Assembly: GCA_018457135.1 (NCBI GenBank)
Contig: JAGGDU010000041.1
Span: 1 to 51,882 of the forward strand
Direction of reading: 5' to 3'
DNA length: 51,882 nt
Source of the DNA: Trichodesmium erythraeum GBRTRLIN201
Lineage (GTDB): Bacteria; Cyanobacteriota; Cyanobacteriia; Cyanobacteriales; Microcoleaceae
The notes under the pieces: generated by a model
What the model saw: only the letters and a program-made list of their open reading frames with translations
Told to the model about the DNA's origin: nothing
Databases searched by the model: none
Translations under genes and position numbers: made by a program
In this document: positions 20,501 to 29,060 of the stretch, in pieces
Position numbering within the stretch: the stretch's first letter is position 1
Layout of the letters: the number at the start of each line of letters is the position of its first letter

Positions 20501-20742
20501 TCGTTATAACCAATACCTGAATCTTGATTTTGAGAGTTACTTTTTTCTGGAGCAGCAGATAGACTAGGAGAGTGGGGTAAGTTTTCTGCTGTAGTGCGAA
20601 TTAGTTCTGCTTCTGATTCTGTAATAGTGCTACTATGACTCTTCACTGATATGTTGAGCCTTTGACAAACTGCCAATATATCTTTGTTTTCCAAATTTAA
20701 TTCCTTTGATAATTCGTAAATTCTTACTTTTCCATTGTTCAT
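17563..20742 (-). CDS. infB: Translation initiation factor IF-2
   Basis: 1059 residues. IF-2 is the GTPase that places initiator fMet-tRNA on the 30S subunit and promotes 50S joining. The N-terminal IF2_N-like helix is at 1-50. A long, charged, Lys/Pro/Glu-rich linker (about 60-470), as is usual in cyanobacteria, precedes a second IF2_N at about 475-530. The G domain has G1 GHVDHGKT at 565-572, [20 protein letters not shown] and SAI. Domains II-IV end with [15 protein letters not shown]. The linker contains a 16-residue tandem duplication ([14 protein letters not shown] / [14 protein letters not shown], about 237-266). In many bacteria infB follows nusA and ylxR closely; here the same order holds, but with long gaps. 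The ATG is preceded by AGAGTGG. Confidence 0.97.
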   Translation of the reverse strand: MNNGKVRIYELSKELNLENKDILAVCQRLNISVKSHSSTITESEAELIRTTAENLPHSPSLSAAPEKSNSQNQDSGIGYNEQKKQQILEVRKPKPLLEKSQQKNHSKINNNLVTTPPNTSVLNNQVERVGISRPNSSLKSETLKDNSEVGDNSLVQHPNRPLNKDNTVKENYVPQKTDSNEKSKVEVPKLVAPPARPAPPSLNRNLRNTGVNKPNQKNKKPKQEGKKRKDKEEKPFEKPAIVSKKENKDTSIEKPTIASKKENKDTFQNRESVKTSASDTSSQLKPKHREKPTVKLKQEQKPQLAPKPKLTTPLKEESTDVNLGLDLEGKEPEDNVAETVSYDLEKPRRKTIAPSKPTLTKDKKVSKWEEEEEDTSEVIQKNAKSSAKNKRLRLKPLLEDEDEELAELLNKPAPVTMSLSLARPAKPKSFTEKNKPQPGSNISNLKKKSSQSHESVQSESNEQTQSAELKPVEKLVISASMTVQELALALAIPETEIIRRLFMKGIAVNITESLDIPTIEMVVKEEGIPIEVPEEQSAAKKTTEILEETDLASLQRRPPVVTIMGHVDHGKTSLLDSIRATKVAAGEAGGITQHIGAYHVDVEHEGQMQQVVFLDTPGHEAFTAMRARGARVTDVAVLVVAADDGVQPQTIEAISHAKAAEVPLIVAINKIDKEEANPDRVKQELMEHGLVPEEWGGDAIMVPVSAIQKQNLDTLLEMILLVSEVEDLQANPERLAKGTVIEANLDKARGPVATLLVQNGTLKVGDIIVAGSVYGKVRAMIDDRGYRVDKASPSFAVEVLGLRDVPQAGDEFKVFKNEKEASAITTERADAKRESRIMRRTSLGAVSVRAQEGELKELNLILKGDVQGSIEAIVAALRQLPQKEVQLRLLLSGAGEVTETDIDLAAASEAVIIGFNTTMASGARQAADAAGVDVREYNVIYKLLDDIQGAMEGLLDPELIEEPLGQVEVRAVFTINRGAVAGCYVLSGKVVRNCKVRVRRNGEIVYQGILDSLRRMKDDVKEVNAGYECGVSFDNFNNWSEGDIIEAYQMVTKRRKLST
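19944..20039. repeat. 48-bp imperfect tandem duplication inside infB
   Basis: The string AAGTATCTTTATTTTC starts at 19944 and again at 19992. The two units differ at only a few positions and are in frame, lengthening the disordered linker of IF-2 by 16 residues. Confidence 0.75.
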
Positions 20743-22130
20743 CCACTCTACCCTCTCTTTAAAAAATTTATTTTTACATTGTCATAATATTGATTTTAAG
20801 ATTACACTACAATCATACTAGATTTATGTTCAGTTGTGTTGCCGAAAAGGTTTTTTTCAGTTTTTACTCTAGCACTTTCACATTCAGATGGAATAATTCC
20901 TAGTTGATGTCCTTACCGGAGAAATTTCTAAGAAGCCGAAGCTTCTCTGTCAACTATTTAATATTTCACAGGGTCCCTTACATCATCCATCCTTTTTGTT
21001 GCCCTCCCAGAGGCAGAGTCTATTTATCGTCTTGTTACTAGAGAAAAATCTAAAAAGGGTAAAAATCCCGTATCAAGCCAAAGTTACTCAACATAAAGTA
21101 TAAGATTACAAACATCTTCTGACCATTTCAGAAATAGCCCTGCCTCAAGGAAATGGTACAGTGTGAGATAACACTTTTCTCCACATCTTCTTTTATCTTC
21201 GTTTCGCTTTTACCCCATAAAACTCGACATGAGAAGGAAATATCCTCTGCAAGGGATAGCTTGTCGGAACAATATATGATCTGCCCAAGGAGCGACCAAT
21301 GTATCTATGGCTACATTTATATCACAGTCCTGTTTAGTCCCACAGTTGCGAACAAAACTATATCTTTAACTAAAAAGTCTAACTTTCCTCCTGGAAATTC
21401 ACAACACCAGGAAGCTTGAGATTTGGGTTCCCTTCTATATAATTACTTTAAAATCACAACTATCTGTTTCCGCTTTTCCTTATATAAATTCTCGTATAAG
21501 TCGCTAGACTAGATCCTACGGTACTCAAAAGAATTTATGGCCTTTTTGTGCTCAATTCTATAACAACTCTTGTCATTGGCGGTGCCACACTGCTTTTTGA
21601 TCATTTCATAATTCAAATCCTCTCAAACAATTTTTTGGAAGTTGGCTGAATTTCAGTATATAATTTATACAGAAAATATTAAGTATGTATTTCAATTTGG
21701 CCATATTTTTTAGTAAATAGTAGTACTTTTTTACAGGATTTTGACCCTCTACTTTTCTCAAGATGTTCAGTATTTCAACTAAAACATTCGATTCCTACTG
21801 TCAAAGGAAATAGGCAGCAGACAATAGGAAATATAAAGTCTAAATTAGTCTAATCTTAACATAAAGCTATAGTAGAGGTAGAATCTCATTCTAGACAACG
21901 CCTTTCCAAACAAATATTTCTGCACCTAAGAATTTAGCTGTCAGCCATCAGCTTATTTATGATGCTTAAATCTAGCTTTAGTGACTAAGTAGGTAGGCAT
22001 AAAAAACCTAGCTATATTAATATCTATGTACTGACTTCAAGCTCCTCTATACAGTTTATTTGAGGTTAATTTACATTCTGTTAGATAACGACAAATTTCA
22101 ACACTGACCTACTTGGACTGTAGTTTTCGA
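20743..22130. other. Spacer of 1.39 kb between ylxR and infB
   Basis: No convincing gene. An 88-codon plus-strand frame at 21153-21419 lacks a recognisable domain. The 3' part holds a MITE-like repeat (21987-22114). The region between 20880 and 21450 is less AT-rich than its surroundings but stays closed in all frames beyond short runs. Confidence 0.55.
21987..22114 (-). repeat. MITE-like 128-bp repeat with terminal inverted repeats, copy B
   Basis: Bounded by AAGTAGGT (21987-21994) and ACCTACTT (22107-22114), a perfect 8-bp inverted repeat. Read on the minus strand it aligns along its length with 11881-12009; the two differ in length by one base. Confidence 0.7.
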
Positions 22131-22385
22131 TCATAAACTTTCTAATCTTTGCCATAATGATTGATATATTTCTGGTGATACATAAGCTTTTAGTGAACGA
22201 CCCAACTTATTTTTTTTATGAGCAATTTTCAAACATTCTATTTGTCCACAACAAATGTAAGCTGAACGACCTTCTCCTTGATCTAATTTAATAGTATCAG
22301 ATTTCTTGCTCCGAACAACTCGCCAAAATTCCTCTTTAGGAGCCAGTTTTTTGCAACTAACACATCTACGGTAATTGGGTTTCAT
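22131..22385 (-). CDS. ylxR: YlxR (DUF448) RNA-binding protein
   Basis: 84 residues. The start NYRRCVSCKKLAPKEEFWRVV (with the RRC..C signature) and GRSAYICCGQIECLKIAHKK are the two conserved blocks of DUF448, a small nucleoid- or RNA-associated protein almost always encoded between nusA and infB. The usual GRGAY strand reads GRSAY. The ATG has a strong AGGGAG site 6-8 bases upstream, so it can be translated efficiently despite the 526-bp gap to nusA. Its role is probably transcription or RNase P modulation, by analogy with characterised homologues. Confidence 0.9.
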   Translation of the reverse strand: MKPNYRRCVSCKKLAPKEEFWRVVRSKKSDTIKLDQGEGRSAYICCGQIECLKIAHKKNKLGRSLKAYVSPEIYQSLWQRLESL

Positions 22386-22911
22386 TTTAACTCCCTTTGT
22401 AACTAATTTTTTCAGTCAATTATGAGCGCCCTTTCTGTGGGAATTTATTGGAATAACGATTGTAAGCTTTAACTTTCAGCCATCTCAAAGCTCTTAACTG
22501 TCTCCCAATAAATATAGTTAATATTGTACCTATTCCTTTATAACTTGCACTATTAAAAGTAAGTTGTTTTTAGAAAAACTTTCTACTTTTAGATATTCAT
22601 ATTTTTTCAATTCATAATCAGTTAATCTAAAATTATAGTTTTTTCTACTTGATGAAGTAACTATATTCATAATTATAGTATAGTAGAGAATAGGGAGCCT
22701 ACTAGATGAATTGGAGAAATAGGAAATAATCCCCAAATATTTACTTTGTGAATTATACCGAATCTGCTGTAATTTACAAATTCAGACCCAGAGAAGTTGC
22801 TATTAAATAGTAAAGTTGTTCTTAATTAAGAAAATCTTCTCTGAGTAATAAATGTTAATTATTTCATCAAATGCGAGGAGATAAAATTAATTAGATTAAT
22901 TGTAATTTGAA
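22386..22911. other. Spacer of 526 bp between nusA and ylxR
   Basis: AT-rich. A 68-codon minus-strand frame at 22530-22736 (rich in Ser, Asn and Leu) has no recognisable features, and I regard it as accidental. No clear terminator or promoter motif seen. Confidence 0.5.
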
Positions 22912-24192
22912 TTAAAAAGAATCATCTGGTTCATTAAAATTTTTGTCGAAAGTATTTTCTATTACTTCTAATTCTGATTCCTCAATTTTATTTTCTTCTT
23001 GTTCAGCTAACGCTTGACGATGAGAGACTTCAGCCGCAACTTTGCTATCTTCTTCAGCATGGTCATATCTATTTGTGTCCTTAATATCAATTTTCCACCC
23101 TGTCAAACGAGCAGCTAAACGCACATTTTGTCCTTCCTTGCCGATAGCCAAACTAAGTTGGTCTTCAGACACCAAAATATGAGACCTCCTTTCCTCTGGA
23201 TCAATTAAACGAACTTCATCTACTCTAGCTGGACTAAGAGAATTAGCTATATATATAGAAGGGTCTGGAGACCAGCGAATTACATCTATTTTTTCACCTC
23301 TCAACTCATTCACAACTACCTGAATTCTTGAGCCCCTTGCACCAATGCAAGCTCCCACTGGATCTACATCCCTTTCTAAAGTATCAACTGCTATTTTAGT
23401 TCTGGGACCAACATGCCGAGATGGGGGATTTGCCTCTCTAGCAACTGCCACAATTCTTACGACTTCATCTTCAATTTCTGGGACTTCATTTTCAAATAAA
23501 TAAACCACTAAGCCGGCATCAGCTCTAGACACAAGTAATTGAGGCCCACGAGTTGACCCTTCACAAACTCGCTTCAAATAGACTTTAAAAGTAGCATTAG
23601 CACGGTAGTTATCATTAGGTAGTTGTTCTTTTTTAGGCAGTTCAGCTTCTACTTCTAGTCTACCAAATCCACTACTTACAGCTAAGATAACTGACTGTTT
23701 TTCAAATCTCAAAACTCTGGCTTGGAGAACTTCTCCTTCTAAATCTTGAAATTCTTCTTGAATCATTTTTCGTTGTTGATCTCGTAGCTTTTGAGCTAAT
23801 ACTTGTTTAGTCTGTATAGCAGCCATGCGACCAAATTCATTTTTTTCGGGTGTCACATCCAAGAATACTGTATCATTTAACTGAGCTTCTGAGGCTACTT
23901 CTAAAACTTCTTGGAGAGCTATATGATGATCTGGATTTGTTACTTCTTCAACAATAGTTTTTGTAGCTAATACTCGATAACCTTCTTCTTCAATATCCAG
24001 TTCTATTTCAAAATTTTCGAAGTAATCATCTGTGAAGTTGACTCCATCTACACGTTGAGTTCGTCTGTAGCGTTCATATCCTTTTAATAGAGCTTCTCGT
24101 AAAGCAGTCTGAACTGCTTGTTTTGGTAAATTACGTTCTTTACTAATATTTCCGATTAACTCTTTAAGTCCAGGCAAACTAACCATTGACAT
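22912..24192 (-). CDS. nusA: Transcription termination/antitermination factor NusA
   Basis: 426 residues. The N-terminal RNA-polymerase-binding domain (about 1-125, [19 protein letters not shown]) is followed by S1 (about 135-200) and two KH domains (about 200-350, with [14 protein letters not shown] and [21 protein letters not shown]). The C-terminal tail is acidic (about 370-426). The E. coli-type duplicated acidic repeats are missing, as is normal for cyanobacteria. NusA binds RNA polymerase and promotes pausing and intrinsic termination. The ATG at 24192 has GAGGAT upstream; a second ATG lies two codons later. The gene lies between rimP and ylxR in the conserved order. Confidence 0.95.
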   Translation of the reverse strand: MSMVSLPGLKELIGNISKERNLPKQAVQTALREALLKGYERYRRTQRVDGVNFTDDYFENFEIELDIEEEGYRVLATKTIVEEVTNPDHHIALQEVLEVASEAQLNDTVFLDVTPEKNEFGRMAAIQTKQVLAQKLRDQQRKMIQEEFQDLEGEVLQARVLRFEKQSVILAVSSGFGRLEVEAELPKKEQLPNDNYRANATFKVYLKRVCEGSTRGPQLLVSRADAGLVVYLFENEVPEIEDEVVRIVAVAREANPPSRHVGPRTKIAVDTLERDVDPVGACIGARGSRIQVVVNELRGEKIDVIRWSPDPSIYIANSLSPARVDEVRLIDPEERRSHILVSEDQLSLAIGKEGQNVRLAARLTGWKIDIKDTNRYDHAEEDSKVAAEVSHRQALAEQEENKIEESELEVIENTFDKNFNEPDDSF

Positions 24193-24739
24193 ATTTTTTT
24201 ATCCTCTAAATTGTTATGAATTATTGTTATTGAGGCTAATTTATTTAAATCTTGGTGATATTAGGGCATTAATAATCTGGGTTACTCTAGATATTTTTTT
24301 ATTTTTTTAAAAGCTAGATGTTGAAAATAGAAAAAACAAAGATAAATATGAAGTACTGGTTTTGAATTTGTATTTAGTTGAAACTCATACATTTTCAGGA
24401 GACTACTAGGATCTTGATTGTCCTTTCCAGTCAAATCCTAATTATTGATTCTCAATTTGTAAGTCCTACAAATTATCAAATAAAAAAGCATCACCATAAT
24501 ATTTGCTGCTTAAACATTTTCGATTTTCTGCAAGGTATGCAAAGTGCAAAGAGAGTATAGCAAAATATTATTTGTTAAAAAAACTGAGTAAAATCATTGG
24601 CCTTATAAAATTTGGATTCTTAGTCCAAATTCAAACATCCCCTTTCACACTCTGAAAAATCTAAATACTGAGTATTGACAAACAAATCAGGTCAATAGCC
24701 TCCCGTTGAATACTATGCTTTATCAACATTTTTCTTAAG

Positions 24740-24777
24740 AAAATACTTGACAAAATAAATTATGTGTCAAGTATTTT
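24740..24777. repeat. 13-bp perfect inverted repeat with 12-nt loop
   Basis: AAAATACTTGACA (24740-24752) pairs with TGTCAAGTATTTT (24765-24777). The transcript of either strand could fold into the same hairpin. On the minus strand (the rimP to nusA direction) the stem ends in a short U-rich stretch interrupted by C, so it may act as a weak terminator or processing site. Confidence 0.6.
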
Positions 24778-24979
24778 TAGAATCAAAGGTGTATTATGTG
24801 GAAAAATACATTTTTTTGAAATTTAAGTAGTTTTGCCCAATTACTATCTCTTTCGCCCTTATTCCCCAGTCCCCTTATTCTCACAAGGTTTTCATCAGTT
24901 CCTGATCAGGGATAGCCTTGGATAGGGGATTAAAAAAATTAACTTTATTATTTCAGGCTTATGGAGGGCTAGCTCAGTA

Positions 24980-25014
24980 CCGATAACTGATAACTGATAA
25001 CTGATAACTGAAAT
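24980..25014. repeat. Heptanucleotide tandem repeat (STRR), CTGATAA x3 plus variants
   Basis: Units CCGATAA, CTGATAA, CTGATAA, CTGATAA, CTGAAAT in a row, directly after rimP. This is the longest of three clusters of this type in the window. Confidence 0.8.
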
Positions 25015-25032
25015 AGCCGTTTTTTTTTATTT

Positions 25033-25494
25033 TTACCTTCCTTCTTGTAGTTCAACGGTATTAATGAGAGAACGTGGAATACTTGCTTGTCGACCTTTTT
25101 GGTTAATGTAAACAGCTGTTTGATCGCGACTAACCAGTTGTCCTATCCAGTAATTTTTACCTTTATAGGGTTCGCTTGTATTCACAGCTACATTAAAGCC
25201 TTTAAAGGCAATGAAATCTCGGTCATTATCCAAAAACTTAGAAATACCAGGACTAGATATTTCTAACAGATATGGTTCAGGAATTATATTTGCTGCATCT
25301 AGTTGTTCTCCTATGGCATTACTCATTCGTTCACAGTCATCTAAACCTGTGTCTTGATGAGGGTGTCTAATGTCCAATCTGAGAATTGGTGGATGCTGGT
25401 TTGTATGAAATACTGCTCCTACTAATTCTAATCCTAGAGATTTAGCAATAGGAGTAGCAAATTTAATGATTTGTGGTACTAATGGATGACTCAT
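25033..25494 (-). CDS. rimP: Ribosome maturation factor RimP
   Basis: 153 residues from the ATG at 25494, beginning [17 protein letters not shown], the conserved cyanobacterial N-terminus. A longer frame back to a GTG at 25551 would translate the hairpin just upstream and is less likely. RimP assists 30S subunit assembly. Visible blocks are [22 protein letters not shown] (alpha/beta N-terminal domain), [31 protein letters not shown] (family signature) and the C-terminal SH3-like domain to VELQEGR. It heads the rimP-nusA-ylxR-infB order. No ordinary ribosome-binding site fits between the hairpin's T-run and the ATG. Confidence 0.93.
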
Positions 25495-25506
25495 GACAAA
25501 TGCAAT

Positions 25507-25529
25507 AAAAAAAGTGGGCTTTACCCACT
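25507..25529 (-). terminator. Intrinsic terminator-like hairpin in the rimP leader
   Basis: On the minus strand AGTGGG (25529-25524) and CCCACT (25518-25513) form a 6-bp, mostly GC stem with the loop TAAAG, immediately followed by a run of six to seven T. It ends 12 bases before the rimP ATG, so it lies inside the transcript leader unless the promoter is immediately adjacent. This is the shape of a transcription attenuator. In Bacillus subtilis the rimP-nusA operon is known to be controlled by a NusA-dependent leader terminator; the same logic here is inference. Confidence 0.65.
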
Positions 25530-26332
25530 CCCCATTGACAATTGTTAACACTTTAATTAACCTCTAATATTGTATATCTTTTTGGTTTTATGTTGACATT
25601 TTTGCTTTGTAAAATTGAAAAAATTTGATAATTAAGTTAAGTTTCTAATTCTTAAGAGATTTTTTAGTTATTTTTTTAAATATATCTGTTATTGCATTTT
25701 TTAATTAATTAGTGGAAGTTGTTGGCCACTAAGTCATTAAATAAATATAAATGGCCATTAAGAGTCAACAAATGAGGATAACCTCGACTTGTGAATAACT
25801 CTTATTACCTTGTAGGCGAGATTTATATTTTAAGGTATATCAAGGTAAAAAGTAATAAATCCCTTTATGACAGCGACTGGAATTATTTGACCAATAGTAT
25901 AAAAATCAGGGGAAAATTCTTACTCGGTATTTCTTCTATAATTCTTATTTATCTGTACTCTCCAAAAAGACTTTTTCAAGAAAACCTAGATCATTAAATA
26001 CTTATATTATGATCACTTTTGGTAACAAGCAAGATTCTTTTGTTCTCTGGTTATGATAGTTTTAATTTCCCTCACTATAGATATTATATGACGGTTTTTA
26101 TAATTAGTAGATAAAAACAGTAGCAACTTTCTATTAAATATCAATACAGGGTTTTGGTTGTCATTTGAACTTGTTACATACAATGCTAAAAACTGCACTT
26201 CAGTACAGGTAAATAAAAGGGTAAAATACTTGAGGATAAGAAAAATCTTTGATGAGAAGTAGATATTTAAGAAGGTTTTCTACAGTACTATACCAACAAA
26301 TATAATATTAATGATTTTGAGGTTATAGCATC
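25530..26332. other. Intergenic upstream of rimP, about 0.8 kb
   Basis: Contains the presumed rimP promoter region. Also contains a 68-codon plus-strand frame (25791-25997) whose middle overlaps a dispersed repeat also found at 45505, so it may be a transposon-derived fragment. Otherwise no gene is seen. Frames on the minus strand at 26013-26198 look accidental. Confidence 0.5.
25898..25960 (+). repeat. Dispersed repeat of about 63 bp, copy 1
   Basis: Shares ATAAAAATCAGGGGA, AATTCTT and TTTATCTGT with 45505-45569 on the same strand. The plus strand could encode SIKIRGKFLLGI-like residues, which have the look of a transposase fragment, though I cannot assign a family. Confidence 0.5.
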
Positions 26333-27766
26333 TTAAAATTTATTAGATTTAAGCTGTAATTGTCTGGTTTCTTCTAAAATTTTCTCAATATCTTCCTGAC
26401 TCATTGCCATTACATAGTTAATCTTTACTTCTTCGAGAAATGCTGAGACTAAGGATTGAAGTTCTTCTAAGGTTTGTTCCTGTTGTAATTCTACACCTAC
26501 CACTTTGCTGAAGTGTTGAACTAACTGTTCAGATAGTTTTATTCCCTCTGGATCTGCCATGGCAGCTTTAATTATTTCATAGGCATTTTGAGGTCCTTCA
26601 GTGGCAATATTGGATAATTGTTTGACTAATCTTTCTGATAATTGATTGGCTAGGTTTTCTATTCCAGGTATTTGCTGAAATCTCTTAAACGTCGGTGATT
26701 CAGAAACTATTTTTTCTACGTTATAACGGATTATAGCTTCTATATCTGGTTGAATTTGAGGTATTACTTTACAGACAGTTATTTGTACTAATTTAGTGGC
26801 GATCGCTTCGATTTCATTGATGTTATTTAGATCGATATAAGTTCTATCTTGATAGGAAAATATTCGCTTGGCTAATTTACCGTTTTTTACATCTTTTTGT
26901 ACTTGATTAATTACTTGCATTATTACTACTTCTGTTAGTTCTTGAGCAATGGAAGCAAGAAAACCTCGGCTAGCTTGTGCCCTAATTGTTTCTAGGTCTA
27001 TAATTTTAGATTCATTGAGGCGAATTGCCACAGGAATTATGCGCAATATTTGTAGAAATGGCAATAGTAAAAAAATATCATACCAACGCCATAACATTGC
27101 TTCTAGCCAATTAACACTGGGATAACGGCGACTAATAAAAAATGTTCTACCTAAAAATTCTAAAGTAAATATAATAATGAATGGTAAATCAATTATACTG
27201 AAATAATCAGTTAATCTTCCACTTTCACTAATGCCTCGATAATAATTTTTAGCCATTAATGGTTTAATTTCTTTTTGAAACCAATCAAGTTCTTCATTCC
27301 ATTTATTTTTTGTTAAGTATTCTTCACTCCAAAAAGTTGTAAATGATTCTTTAGCAGAATATTCTGGATTAGAAACTCGATCTCGCATCCGATTTTTTAT
27401 TTTTTCTAAATAACCACTTTTATTAGCAATAGTAAAAGGATTTTGATTTATCATTTCTATAGAAAGTTCTCCTAGTTCCTCTAATTTTTTCTGTACTACT
27501 AAAGAATCAATACCTCTAATAATTTTTGTTTTCAATTCTTCAAAACTATCTAGGTATTTTTCTGTGTCGCGATGAGTTGTAATTCCTTTAAGAGGGTCGT
27601 ATATTTTTATGAGACTAGGAATATAATCAAAATAGAAATCTCTAAGACTAATATATGTTAAATCAAATAATACCAAGATGAAATTTACTAGGGCTAAAAA
27701 TGCCATAATTTTTTTGAATACTGATACCCGGCGAGTTTGGGAATGAATATATTTTGTAGTTGCCAT
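26333..27766 (-). CDS. Conserved membrane protein with voltage-sensor-like segments
   Basis: 477 residues. Hydrophobic segments lie at about 19-41 (S1-like), 190-212 (DLPFIIIFTLEFLGRTFF, which resembles an S2 helix of voltage-gated cation channels) and 224-250 (WRWYDIFLLLPFLQILRIIPVAIRL, which resembles S3 to a short S4). A hydrophilic insertion of about 145 residues sits between the first two. There is no pore or selectivity filter. The C-terminal half (255-477) is a long, soluble, helix-rich region with LSERLVKQLSNIATEGP and LEEVKINYVMAMSQEDIEKI. A role as a membrane-anchored sensor or structural protein is possible; function is unknown. A HIP1 octamer lies at 26799-26806. It is monocistronic. 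Confidence 0.65.
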   Translation of the reverse strand: MATTKYIHSQTRRVSVFKKIMAFLALVNFILVLFDLTYISLRDFYFDYIPSLIKIYDPLKGITTHRDTEKYLDSFEELKTKIIRGIDSLVVQKKLEELGELSIEMINQNPFTIANKSGYLEKIKNRMRDRVSNPEYSAKESFTTFWSEEYLTKNKWNEELDWFQKEIKPLMAKNYYRGISESGRLTDYFSIIDLPFIIIFTLEFLGRTFFISRRYPSVNWLEAMLWRWYDIFLLLPFLQILRIIPVAIRLNESKIIDLETIRAQASRGFLASIAQELTEVVIMQVINQVQKDVKNGKLAKRIFSYQDRTYIDLNNINEIEAIATKLVQITVCKVIPQIQPDIEAIIRYNVEKIVSESPTFKRFQQIPGIENLANQLSERLVKQLSNIATEGPQNAYEIIKAAMADPEGIKLSEQLVQHFSKVVGVELQQEQTLEELQSLVSAFLEEVKINYVMAMSQEDIEKILEETRQLQLKSNKF

Positions 27767-27927
27767 TTGTGATTTACTTGTTCATATATTTGTTTACGAG
27801 ATTTAAGATTTTATATTTTTATATTTTTTGAGATTCTGAAATATTTTAGTAATCTCTTTGTATTATAGATTAGTATCAAGTATATTCCACATCATAAAGT
27901 TAGATTTAATTGATGGAAAACTTTGAA

Positions 27928-28638
27928 ATGAAGAAATTACTGAATAGCTTAATCATTGGCACTATTGCTTTAGGTATTGGCCAACCAGCTAGAGCGATTA
28001 GCATTTTCTATGGCGAAGATTTGGGGGCTGGCGGTAGTTTTGTGCCTAATGGCAATGCCGTTCAGGCCCAGAATGATTTTCTGAGTCAACTGTCTGGTAT
28101 CAGTACCGAAGATTTTGAAAATTTCATAGCAAAAGATACCGGTCCCCTTGACCTCATCTTTACAGGTAGTGCCGGTACAATTAAAGGTACTTTGACTTCG
28201 ACAGGTAGTGGTCTTGTGAGAAACCGTAGTTATTCCGGGTCTTTTCCCACCTCTGGTAATCAGTTTTGGGCGACTACTAGTCAATTCTCAATCAATTTTG
28301 ATAAGCCTATAGTCGCTTTTGGCTTCTTCTTTAGCGATTTTGAGCAAAATCCTCTTACCCTGGAACTAGGTCTAGTCGAAGGTGGCACTCAAGACATTTC
28401 GACTTCTGCAACAGTCCCAGCATCTAATGGAGCTCTTGCTTATTTTGGGCTCATCAATATGGATAATCCTTTTACTAGCGCAACCTTTGTTGGGGCAACA
28501 AAACGTGAGCTATATGGCTTTGATGATTTAACAGTTAGTGATTTAAAACCAGCTAAGACTGTACCTGAGCCTTCAACTGTTCTAGGCATATTTATGGCAT
28601 TAGGCTTAGGTGCATTATTCCAGAAGAAAGAAGCCTAG
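27928..28638 (+). CDS. PEP-CTERM sorted exported protein
   Basis: 236 residues from the ATG at 27928 (MKKLLNSLIIG). A frame start five codons earlier at 27913 is also possible. Residues 1-23 form a Sec signal peptide ending QPARA. The C-terminus has VPEPSTVLGIFMALGLGALF then KKEA: the PEP motif, a membrane helix and a basic tail, the signal recognised by exosortase. The middle (about 80-190) is a Gly/Ser/Thr-rich beta domain with GSAGTIKGTLTSTG and PIVAFGFFFSDFEQNP, like cyanobacterial PEP-CTERM proteins of unknown role. It is probably surface-attached or released after cleavage. No exosortase gene is nearby. Confidence 0.85.
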   Translation: MKKLLNSLIIGTIALGIGQPARAISIFYGEDLGAGGSFVPNGNAVQAQNDFLSQLSGISTEDFENFIAKDTGPLDLIFTGSAGTIKGTLTSTGSGLVRNRSYSGSFPTSGNQFWATTSQFSINFDKPIVAFGFFFSDFEQNPLTLELGLVEGGTQDISTSATVPASNGALAYFGLINMDNPFTSATFVGATKRELYGFDDLTVSDLKPAKTVPEPSTVLGIFMALGLGALFQKKEA

Positions 28639-28709
28639 TATTGATAATTGAGTCTCTCCAACTAATTTGTAATATAATCTCACAAAGGAATTTAGCAATC
28701 TAATTAAAT

Positions 28710-28747
28710 GCATTTTTAAGCTCACCTTCAACAAGTTTTAAAAATGC
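28710..28747 (+). terminator. 10-bp inverted repeat after the PEP-CTERM gene
   Basis: GCATTTTTAA (28710-28719) pairs with TTAAAAATGC (28738-28747) around an 18-base loop, 70 bases after the stop codon of the PEP-CTERM gene. No T-run follows on the plus strand, so it may be a stabilising 3' stem rather than a strict intrinsic terminator. Confidence 0.4.
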
Positions 28748-28798
28748 CCCAGCAGGAGAGGGAGTAAGATTAAGACATCTCAATTGTTCGGTTGATTT

Positions 28799-29060
28799 CT
28801 TGACATTCTCCCCGGCTGTTAGGCGCGGGGGAACAATTGAGCCGTAGCTTTGAGGTGAGTATAAATTTCATAGGCTGCTGTGCCTACTACTCTTGCTGGG
28901 AATGAGTTACGCTTATTTCTACCTCCATTTTTTGTCTCCTTGTGTCTAAGGAGATACTAATATATCTGTTGCTCCATTGAAGGGTTATCGGTCATATTTT
29001 GTCCCATAGTTGAGACATTTCCATTTTCGCGCCGGAAAAGTTTAATTTTTTCACCTTTGA
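28799..29060 (-). pseudogene. 3' remnant of an IS200/IS605-type element (TnpB-like C-terminus)
   Basis: Read on the minus strand, an interrupted frame gives CCDVKGEKIKLFRRENGNVS, an in-frame TAG, then HKETKNGGRNKRNSFPARVV, GTAAYEIYTHLKATAQLF and PRA, stopping with TAA at 28819-28821. This looks to me like the C-terminal tail found at the end of cyanobacterial TnpB-type elements. The bases after the stop, ending GAATGTCAAG (28808-28799), resemble the element's right end. A double palindrome covers the junction: CTCAATTGTTC (28779-28789) with GAACAATTGAG (28831-28841) enclosing CCCCG...CGGGG. Upstream, the frame is closed by several stops. Assignment is from memory of the family, not a search. 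Confidence 0.5.

Larger units (their letters stand above)
24193..25032. other. Spacer of 840 bp between rimP and nusA
   Basis: No gene. Holds blocks of the composite STRR element (24665-24705 and 24895-25014) and, between them, a 13-bp perfect inverted repeat (24740-24777). A 60-codon frame at 24378-24560 appears accidental. Confidence 0.55.

Noticed and set aside
21153-21419. 88-codon plus-strand frame between ylxR and infB
   Set aside because: No recognisable motif or start signal; composition resembles random translation.
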